A stretch of 64,000 nucleotides of DNA from Diphasiastrum complanatum (lineage: Eukaryota > Streptophyta > Lycopodiopsida > Lycopodiales > Lycopodiaceae), in the NCBI GenBank assembly GCA_029204225.1, contig CM055096.1, positions 47,251,079 through 47,315,078 on the forward strand, written 5' to 3'. Position numbers and translations under genes: made by a program. The notes beneath the pieces were generated by a model, which had not been told where the DNA came from, ran no database searches, and saw only the letters and a program-made list of their open reading frames with translations. Every line of letters starts with the position of its first letter. Positions within the stretch are counted from its first letter, which is position 1. Below are positions 56,216-64,000 of this stretch, in pieces.

Positions 56216-56772
56216 ATGCCTATGAGATGCACAAAGATCTCTTGATAATGAGTGATCTAAGATAGATTTCTAGCTTTTTAAGAAGCTTCTAATCTCGGCC
56301 CAATCAACCTAGTTCAACTTAGATGATGGTGTAATAGATCCACTTCAAATATCCTAGCCAATCACTTCTTCATAAATTGACTCTAGTACAATTTTGCTTG
56401 ATATTTCACGCACACATAAGATCTGAACAAATCAGCCTTATTGATCTAATCTAATGCTTCAAAATGAATTGCTTCAATGACTCAAATCTCTATTTGACCA
56501 TTAGCATTTAATGGATTGAACTAGATCTAGACAATGCACCAAAAATCTTGAATTTTGGACTAGTATGCACATTTTTGGACCAAAAACACTAAAGGAAGTT
56601 GATTTAAAGGTTTCACACGTGTGTAGTACATCAGCAGCCCACAAATCGATCTTGACCAGAAATATTGAAGGTACCTCTCTCCTTGAACTCGCCCACTCAA
56701 GTAAAGTTCAAAAACAACACATTGTCAATGATTTCACAAGATTTATTAATCATTAGATCACTCTTATACTTG
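56216..56772 (-). other. Element G leader
   Basis: Non-coding stretch between gag and primer site. It contains the palindrome CACACGTGTG at 56614-56623. No open frame of note. Confidence 0.65.
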
Positions 56773-56783
56773 GCTCTGATACC
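56773..56783 (-). other. Element G primer binding site
   Basis: GCTCTGATACC on the plus strand, complement of GGTATCAGAGC, two bases from the TGTCAATTTTC LTR start. Confidence 0.8.
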
Positions 56784-56785
56784 GT

Positions 56786-57098
56786 TGTCAATTTTCAGAT
56801 AAAAAGGACAATTATGATTGTACAAAACAATCATTAAGAGCTATTGATTGCTAAATCCAATGATCTATCAAGTTCTATGTGTTAGATCTTGATCTAGATG
56901 CATTACACTATGATTTTAGCAAGAGCAATGGATCAAATCATTAAAAACTATGAAGAGTGGCCTCACACATGTGGAGGAAAGTACCAGTACGGACTGTAAA
57001 TAGAGAGTGAAGTACATTTGCATACTAAAGCATTCCAATCATAAAACTCAAGACAAATGTGGAAATTACAAGGAAAACTAGAAATTGCCAATGTCACA
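56786..57098 (-). repeat. Element G 5' LTR, approximate
   Basis: Begins TGTCAATTTTC directly beyond the primer site. A plausible end is TTGCCAATGTCACA near 57098, similar to the outer end of the H and E LTRs. No partner LTR was found, so the length is uncertain. Confidence 0.4.
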
Positions 57099-57534
57099 TC
57101 AACTTCTCATTGATTTGGTTAATCTCTTTATAGATCAAGTACATCCATGAGTTGTGCTTTTCAAAGAAGCAACAACTCTATACAACTCCCAACTTGACCA
57201 TATATGGACAAATTGCAACAACCATGAATGCCAATCTGGTTCGACTTATGCATATTGGTCTGACCACTCTCCAATATACTTCTACTACAAAATGAAAACC
57301 CACCAAGAAACATTCGTCGCTCATGAATGAAGAATGTATATATGAGATCATGTGTCTACAATCTATTAGTTGTCTGAAACACGTCATGTTATTTGGTATG
57401 TTCATTGTTTATGGGGTGCATTGTTTTACTTTGAGTTCATGTTATAATCTCTTATCATTTAGAACTACAAGGACCTCATAGGTTTTTAAGATTGCATCTT
57501 CATGCTTGATTGTAAACATGCAAATTATAATAAT
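57099..57534. other. Non-coding stretch, no gene recognised
   Basis: AT-rich sequence between the G LTR and the H LTR. It may include more of the G LTR. No motif on either strand. Confidence 0.35.
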
Positions 57535-57596
57535 TGTGAAAGTACTGTACTTTAGGACCATACATGGATCTTAGAAAGATCCACAAGGTTGATTGG
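57535..57596 (-). repeat. Element H 3' LTR, outer piece
   Basis: TGTGAAAGTACTGTACTTTAGGACC is the reverse complement of the end of the E LTR. The LTR is interrupted at 57596 by D2 and resumes at 60880. Both edges carry ATTGG (57592-57596, 60880-60884). Confidence 0.9.
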
Positions 57597-57742
57597 TGTC
57601 ATGTGCCAAATCCCAAACTAATAGCAATCACAATGAAGTAAAGCTAGAAGCAAGAAGATAACAAGACAATCATGATAGCATATCAATAGAAAGCTAGAAA
57701 CAATGAGATCGCAATGGAATTGCATTAGCAATGAAAGAAAGA

Positions 57743-58549
57743 AATGAAGACGCTTGTTTGATCAGCTTGATCGCCTCGGTTAAGCAGTCATGATTGAGGA
57801 TGTGTCATCCAAAAATGTGTTGCTCATAACAGATCCAAAGCTGTCGAATTGAAGTCATTTTGTTGGCCTCAGACAAATCAAGGGAGATTATGAGTCTGTA
57901 AATTTATAAAGACCCTTATAGAAAAAATTGCGAAGTTTGATTTTTAAGATCTTGACAGTCTCTCCACCCACTTAAAACTCAGAGTTCTACGATGAGTAAA
58001 ACTGAGAATGGAAAAACCTTAAAGTTCATATGAAACTAAGCACTTTTGCCTTTTACAACATCGAATTCTGATCTCAAACGGAAAAGATATGGAACTTCGA
58101 AAATAACTAATAAAAACACGTAAAATTTGACTCAAGAAAAGGGGTCTTAAGAAAATAAAGGAAAAAATAATTAATTACAAAATTTTAATAAATTCTCAGT
58201 GTCAAGCTCTTTGTTTAGATCACTTATTGTTTTTACAGCACCGGAATCCGAGTTCAAACAAAAAAAGTTATTTAGAGTTAAAGAATGAAAGTAAAGTTGA
58301 ATTTAGACAACTTAGAATAAATGGCTTCTTAAAAAAAATTATAAACTGGATTCTATAAAGTTTGAAATTCATGAAATGTTTTGGTGCTTGGAAAAAATTG
58401 GAGAAACCATAGGAGATTACAAAGTTTTAAGACAAAAAAAAAATTTCATCGGTTGCTCTTGTGGTGAATTTGGGTGCTCATCAAAAAATTTGTGACAGCT
58501 GTAATTCTTTTTGAAAAATTGTCGGCAAATAGAAGGGATTGAACTAGAG

Positions 58550-58550
<1 letters not shown>
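57743..58550. other. D2 interior, unassigned
   Basis: No coding motif. The sequence abruptly replaces the expected LTR continuation at about 57743, so it came with a deletion or rearrangement, possibly together with the captured gene segment. Confidence 0.35.
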
Positions 58551-58920
<370 letters not shown>

Positions 58921-59094
58921 AGTTGTTTTTTGTTCTTTCCAGTTCTTGTTAGATCGTCGATCAACTTCTGTGAGAATTTTCACAAATTTCACAACTATGT
59001 AGGATCCGTGGCACTTCGGAACTCAAAAGCGGTATTAACAATCTACATGTCCTTGATCAATAGTGGTAGCAACAACACTTGGGCAAGAGGTAAT

Positions 59095-59337
59095 CTCCGT
59101 AGTTTTCTTCATCCAATCTAAGATTGCCAAGACCTGAGCACCCTCAGGAATACCAAACAAGTATTGATTTTCGATGCATATGAAATTCTCGGCACGATGA
59201 ATAGCATGAACATAAGCATCTTGAATACTTTCATCAACTGTGTTATCTTTATTGCTCATAAAACCTGCCGCAGCAGCTTTTTCAAGATTTTCATGAAACT
59301 GTGATGCAGCTCCCCCATCAAAGGATTGAAATTCCAA
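59095..59337 (-). pseudogene. Phospholipase D gene fragment (captured)
   Basis: Minus-strand frame of about 81 codons that matches the plant alpha-type phospholipase D region between the two HKD motifs: FQSFDGGAASQF, GFMSNKDNTVDESIQDAYVH, AIHRAENFICIENQYLFG, then, after a gap of about 40 residues relative to the family, IPEGAQVLAILDWMKKTTE. The enzyme hydrolyses phospholipids to phosphatidic acid in membranes. Both HKD catalytic motifs are absent, so this piece is inactive. It lies inside LTR element D2, which suggests capture of a host transcript or gene segment; the gap could be missing exon sequence or a deletion. Confidence 0.8.
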
Positions 59338-60327
59338 GAAACCATTGTCTGATGTCTGTCTTCTGTGTTCGCTGAGGTGGCGGTACCTTTAGCAACAAAT
59401 GCTAAATCACATTAGTCTGATCAATTATCTGAGGAGGGTGTAACAGAGTTGTAGAAGAACCGGGTCTGGAAGAGACGTGTTTAGGGCTTAGAGTGAGGTA
59501 AGGTGTATTAGGACTTATGGTTAAGGCCTATGTTTAGGTCAAGAGGGGGTTAGGGCGGGGACATGTACGGTTAGGTTTTTTTTTTTTAAAGTTCAAAATG
59601 AAGAATTTGAAAAAAAATTTACAACAGAAACAAAACTTCAAAATTGAAAAATTGAAGTGCTTCTCGCTCAAAAATTTCCAAGATTCTGGCTAATATGACC
59701 CATCTCTAATAATTTGATCATAACTTACTCAATATTGATCCAAATCACACAAACTCAATAGCTCTAAAAAGCTAACAGCAAGCTCTATCAGGGTGTAGTA
59801 TTATAAAATGATTGAATGTGATTTGATAGGTCAAATTAACAACAGAACATGCTGAAAATTTTGAAGAAAGAAAACTAACAAAACTAGAGCTAGGAATCAA
59901 GAATTGTCACAACTTTTTGGATACTAATCCAAATGACCTGCCATATGAATCAGATCAAAGCTAAGACAATGCTCTAAAATCCTATCTAAAAAAACTTGAA
60001 ATAAAAACTCAGATCAAATCTGAAAAACTCAAATCAATTGAAAGCAAAATTCTAGTCACCTATTTTGATTGCTTTTGGGAAACGTGCAATAACTTTTGCA
60101 TCTCTTATTGAAATGGCTTGAAAATTGGTGCAAATTAAAGCTGAAACAAATAACTAAAAACTTATGGAATCAAATTGAAAATCAAAAACGAAATTAAATG
60201 CTTAAAATTTGTCTGTACAAAATTGAAAAATTCAAAGTAAAAAATTGGCAAAAAGAAAGCTACAAAAACAATAAACTCATCAAATCTAATGGAATTATCA
60301 TAGAATCATCATGAATCATGGATCATT

Positions 60328-60339
60328 GCTCTGATACCA
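60328..60339 (-). other. Element D2 primer binding site
   Basis: GCTCTGATACCA, complement of TGGTATCAGAGC, five bases from the LTR start at 60345. Confidence 0.93.
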
Positions 60340-60344
60340 AGAAA

Positions 60345-60879
60345 TGTCATGTGCCAAATCCCAAACTAATAGCCATCACAATGAAGTAAAGGTAGAAGCA
60401 AGAAGATAACAAGACAATCATGATAGCATATCAATAGAAAGCTAGAAACAATGAGATCACAATGGAATTGCATTAGCAATGAAAGAAAGAGTACAATCAA
60501 TGGAAATGGAGCATTGATTCATGTGGATAGGGTACATGAGACCTAGCAATGGAGATCCCTATGGCTTGGATTCACAAGGAAGCTAGAAGCTCTCACTTGC
60601 AAATGAGCCAAAAGATTCACAAAATGATGTCTCTTGCCTAGTTATAGACAATGCTCTTACTTAACTTAACTTAACTATCTTGAGGGATAGTTAGCCCTTG
60701 TTAAGTATTATTCAAACTACATTGAGACCTTGTTGGCCTATTATCCTTATTAGTTACTTTGGAGGGCCTAAAGAGAGAACCGCCTTGTTATTAAGGCTAA
60801 TAGCTCCTTTGGGCCTACAAAGCTTACAATGGATATTATATTGCTTTGAAAAGCATTGATGTACTAAAAGTACATGACA
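60345..60879 (-). repeat. Element D2 5' LTR
   Basis: 535 bp, TGTCATGTGCC to GTACATGACA. The first 146 bases match 57597-57742 with about three differences. The inner part matches the D1 LTR (45160-45629) in reverse. Confidence 0.92.
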
Positions 60880-61518
60880 ATTGGATGCTTGTTTAACAAT
60901 CTATCAAAAAACTAGTCACACAAATGTTGAGATCTAGATTGGCAATTTGACAAACAACAAGCATTAACAATCAAAAGCATTGATCATGTGTGTAGATCCG
61001 AGTTCACACGTGTGAAATGAGGCCTGTTGTACGACCTGCAAACAGATATGAAAGGCTAAATCACTTTGGTTGCATTAGAATCACAAAATCGCAAGTACAT
61101 AGTGGAGTAGCTCGAGATTGCCAATGAGCTCCAAAAATAATCTATCTTCTCACTATGGACAGAATCTGATGGAATACATAGCAAAAGTGACTTCCTTTGT
61201 AAATTTAGGTGAATTTTCAGCATGTAATAAGGAAGTTAACTTAGCTTTCTTTACCTAAATTGTAGCCCTAGCCTCTTTCCTAGAGTCAAGCCAAGTAGGT
61301 GGCTAGTTGGTCAAAATATCATCACAACTCTAGGTGTAGGTCCTATAATGTAGGAATCACGACCAAATGGACATGAACAACCCTATTGACTCAACCTAAC
61401 TTACATTAGGAGTGGTTTTCCACATGGCATCTTGGCCTCACACGTGTGGGACCCACTTATGCACGTAATTTACATTATACTATATGGCTAGATTTACCAA
61501 TATAGGCAATTTTTCACA
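60880..61518 (-). repeat. Element H 3' LTR, main piece
   Basis: Continues the H LTR after D2 and ends GGCAATTTTTCACA at 61518. Together with the outer piece it is about 696 bp, like the 701-bp E LTRs, to which it is homologous in reverse. CACACGTGTG occurs twice (61005-61014, 61439-61448). Confidence 0.93.
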
Positions 61519-62600
61519 CTCCTCCTCAAATCTAGCCTTGGAAATTATGATACTCTTATCAATTACTCCAATCAAAGATCCTAGCTTAACAAATGAATTA
61601 TTAGGTAAGTATCTAGTGAATAGATCAGCTAAGCAATTCGATGAAGACACGTGTTGGAGCTTGATCTCTTTGGCTTGCACTTTCTCTCTCACAAAATGAT
61701 GAGCAATCTCGATGTGCTTGCTCCTTGCATAGAATGCAGGATTAGTAGCAAGTGATTGGGCTGATTGGTTGTCACAATAGATGATAGGGATCTCCTCCTC
61801 AGCTCCACCAATAGCCTTTTGAGCCATAAGACCTCCTTGCATGTTGATGTCAAGGCCTTATACTCAGATTCTGTGGAAGATAAGGAGATTGTATCTTGTT
61901 TTTTGGAAAGCCATGATACTACTCCATCACATAAGGTGGTGGCAAATGCACTTATTGACTTTCGATCCACTTTGTCACCTACAAAATCCGAGTCACTATA
62001 GGCTCTTAAGCCAAGATTAGTCTCTCTATACAATATGCCAAATTTATTAGTTGATGAAATATATCTAAGAACTCTTTTGGCCATCTTCCAATGAGATACC
62101 AAAGGACTTTGCATGAATTGGCTTAACTTTCCAACACTATAACTAAGATCATGTCTAGTTATAATTAAATATATCAAGGAGCCTATAAGCCTTCTATATA
62201 AAGTAATGTCCTCAAATGATGCTTCATCACCATCAATAGATGCTTTTACATGTTGCTCCATTGGAGTCTCAATGTCTTTACAATCCTTCATTCCAAATCT
62301 ATCTAGAATGGATGTAGCATACTTAGATTGACAAATGAATCTAAAATCACATCCTCTTATGACTTATATTCCTAGAATGAAGCTTAATAGGCCGAGATCT
62401 ACCATTTTAAACTCTTTTGATAATGCAATTTTTACATGTCTTATTCCATCTAGATCATTACCACTCAAAATAATGTCATCAACATATAATACAAGAATAA
62501 TGATCTTTCCATCATGCTTACTTATTGATCCATCTTTATCATACTTCAATCTATACACCCACTTGCAATGAAGTGGTTTCTTTCCTTGAGGAAGATTTAC
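61519..62600 (-). pseudogene. Element H RT (deleted) and RNase H
   Basis: The polypurine tract is the complement of 61519-61531. From the right: the RT start WVYRLKYDKDGSISK (near 62520-62560) joins directly to HDGKIIILVLYVDDIILSG, so the fingers and most of the palm before YVDD are deleted. Then FKMVDLGLLSFILGI, a stop near 62361, MKDCKDIETPMEQHVKA, DITLYRRLIGSLIYLI, KLSQFMQSPLVSHWKMAK, and RNase H with its acids visible (YSDSDFVGDKVDRKS, SSTESEYKALTS, and after a frame change YCDNQSAQSLATNP). The tail LADLFTRYL is near 61590. The frame runs through the polypurine tract into the LTR. Confidence 0.92.
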
Positions 62601-63597
62601 AAGATCATGAGAGCATCATACTCCACTTGCATAGCATCCATCCAACTCTTTGATTTACAAGCATCTTCATAGCAAGTTGGTTCATCAAGCATTGAAGTAA
62701 GAAAAGTGTAAGATGTGAAAGATGAAGTGCCTTCCCTTCGATCACCTTTGCCAACATAAGTGAGCCTCAATGGCTCAGCCCTTGCTCTTGTGGATCTTCT
62801 TGGAGTCCTTGCATCTTGAGGTGGATCCTCAAGTTCTTCATCACTTTGAAGCTTCTCCTTCATCCTAGCATGGTCTTTGGCATCAAGATGATTAGTAGCA
62901 TTGTCATTCATTTCACGAGCATGTCCTTCATCAAAAAATAACTCACTATTATTTTCTTAGTGATGGGATTGAAGACTCTATAACCTTTGCTATTCTCACC
63001 ATATCCCACAAAGATGCCTTTGATGGAGGTTGCATCATCCTTCTTCCTTGTATCCAAGGATTGGTGTACATAGCATGTGGATCCAAAAAATTTGAGATCC
63101 TTGACATTGAGCTTCTCTCCAAATAGAGCTTCATGTGGTGTGATTCCTCCAATGGCTTGGTTGAGCAATCTATTGCATAAGAAATTAGCACATGTGATTG
63201 CCTCACCCCAAGATGGTTTCGGTAGAGAAGCATCTAGCCTTAAGGCCTTAGCACACACACAAAGAGATCTATTTCTCCTATCGGCCACTCCATTTTGTTG
63301 AGGGGTATATGCACATAACTCCCTCTTAATGCCATTAGAACTACAAAACTCAATCAACTTATTGGAGATACATTCACCTCCATTATCAATTCTTAATACC
63401 TTGATCTTGGTACTAAGTTGATTTTCTACAAGAGTTTTGAACTTTAAAAATGAATCATACACCAAAGATTTACTAGACAAGAGGTAAATCCAACAATATC
63501 TAGAATGATCATCAATGAAGATTACATAGTATTTGGCACCACCATTAGATTTTTGTGAGAAACTATGAACATCTGAATGGATGATTTCAAATGTAGA
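62597..63597 (-). pseudogene. Element H integrase and linker
   Basis: Minus-strand integrase core from near 63560 (VIFIDDHSRYCWIYLLSSKS), open from 63480: KVLRIDNGGECISNKLIEF (second catalytic Asp kept), QQNGVADRRNRSLCVCAKAL where the third catalytic Glu is Asp, and FVGYGENSKGYRVFNPITKK. A frame change near 62910 leads into a linker (ARTPRRSTRARAEPLRLTYV) and the start of the RT region (KSKSWMDAMQVEYDALM). The first catalytic Asp lies in a damaged stretch near 63590. Inactive as it stands. Confidence 0.9.
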
Positions 63598-63918
63598 TCA
63601 AGACAATGTTTTCCACACTTTGACAATTGTTTGGGGAGGCCAAGTGCAAGCTCCTTTGCACACATTGTTTCTATAGCTTTGAAGTTGCTCCACATTAGAG
63701 ATCTCCACCTTTGCCAAATTCACACTCTCCATTGCAACATTAGCATCTAGTTTAAGCAATCTACCTTGTTTAAAACCCTTTGCTATGCATTCATCATTCT
63801 TAAGGATGGAACAAACTCCATGCTTAAATTGTACATCTAGGCCATTATCCATTAATTGGCCAACACTTAACAAATTCTTGGTTAACTTAGGAACAAAAAG
63901 GACATTTTCAAGTTTCAT
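63598..63918 (-). pseudogene. Element H protease tail and preintegrase remnant
   Basis: Minus-strand MKLENVLFVPKLTKNLLSVG, QLMDNGLDVQFKHGVCSILK, GFKQGRLLKLDANVAMESVN. This is the end of the aspartic protease domain, nearly the same as in E and G. The zinc-binding preintegrase histidines are missing; a deletion joins it to HHCC-end residues (NNVCKGACTWPPQTIV) in another frame. Confidence 0.88.
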
Positions 63919-64000
63919 CCTTTGTTTTCAAGCAAACACAAAACCTATATAAAAACCTTTTTAACGTTAAACTTATTGACCTATAAAGGCTTAGACACGT
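63919..64000. other. Window edge, unassigned
   Basis: The protease active site (DSG), gag and 5' LTR of element H should lie to the right if the element continues. The last 80 bases do not match those of E or G, so H may be broken here. Confidence 0.3.

Overview
This window is plant nuclear DNA from a retrotransposon-rich, apparently gene-poor heterochromatic region. The evidence is many Ty1/copia LTR elements primed by initiator tRNA-Met (primer sites of the TGGTATCAGAGC type), one Ty3/gypsy integrase with a chromodomain-like tail, degenerate TTTAGGG-like repeats, long CT/CA/GA microsatellites, and a fragment of a plant-type phospholipase D. The degenerate MULE-type transposase with a C-terminal SWIM zinc finger resembles families I associate with mosses and ferns, so a non-seed plant is possible, but that is only an inference. 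I found no intact host gene, tRNA, rRNA or CRISPR array.

Layout. 0.7-13.2 kb is a patchwork of broken pieces: a copia gag-protease remnant (+), copia RT/RNase H pieces (-), a degenerate coiled-coil ORF lying just upstream of a polypurine tract and LTR, and another copia RT/RNase H piece with its own 3' LTR (+). 13.2-17.9 kb is mostly non-coding, with a 264-bp tandem duplication and a foldback element. 17.9-24.1 kb holds a copia piece (-), an LTR of family J, a gypsy integrase-chromodomain tail with its LTR, and small copia gag and integrase pieces. 24.1-26.0 kb is a run of unusual repeats: a small foldback, a CT/CA/CG compound microsatellite, telomere-like 7-mers, and a 24-30 bp minisatellite.

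26.1-40.0 kb is a three-level nest, all on the minus strand. Element A (copia gag-protease) is split by element B (LTRs near 27137-28204 and 38488-39565). B is split inside its gag by element C (31621-38056), which has 655-bp LTRs differing at only two positions and a perfect 5-bp target duplication TGCTC. C is therefore by far the youngest insertion, yet its pol frame breaks at the YVDD catalytic motif.

41.0-43.7 kb is the degenerate MULE-type transposase, followed by a second J-family LTR containing an expanded minisatellite. 45.2-50.6 kb is a second nest: D1, a 5' LTR and leader, is interrupted by E (46014-50574). E is a near-complete but compact element whose internal region keeps one 718-codon frame (two stops) covering gag, protease and an integrase-like tail, and it has lost nearly all of RT/RNase H. 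52.8-57.1 kb holds an LTR-like segment, an RPA/OB-fold-like gene fragment, and copia element G. 57.5-64.0 kb is a third nest: copia element H runs off the right edge, and its 3' LTR is split by D2 (57597-60879, target duplication ATTGG). D2 carries a phospholipase D gene fragment and a 155-bp GA microsatellite inside.

None of these elements looks fully autonomous. What works together is the element machinery (gag particle, protease, integrase, RT/RNase H, and LTR promoter, primer and polypurine signals) and the order of insertion it records. All reads are by eye. LTR boundaries supported by target duplications or adjacent primer/polypurine sites are good; the others are approximate.
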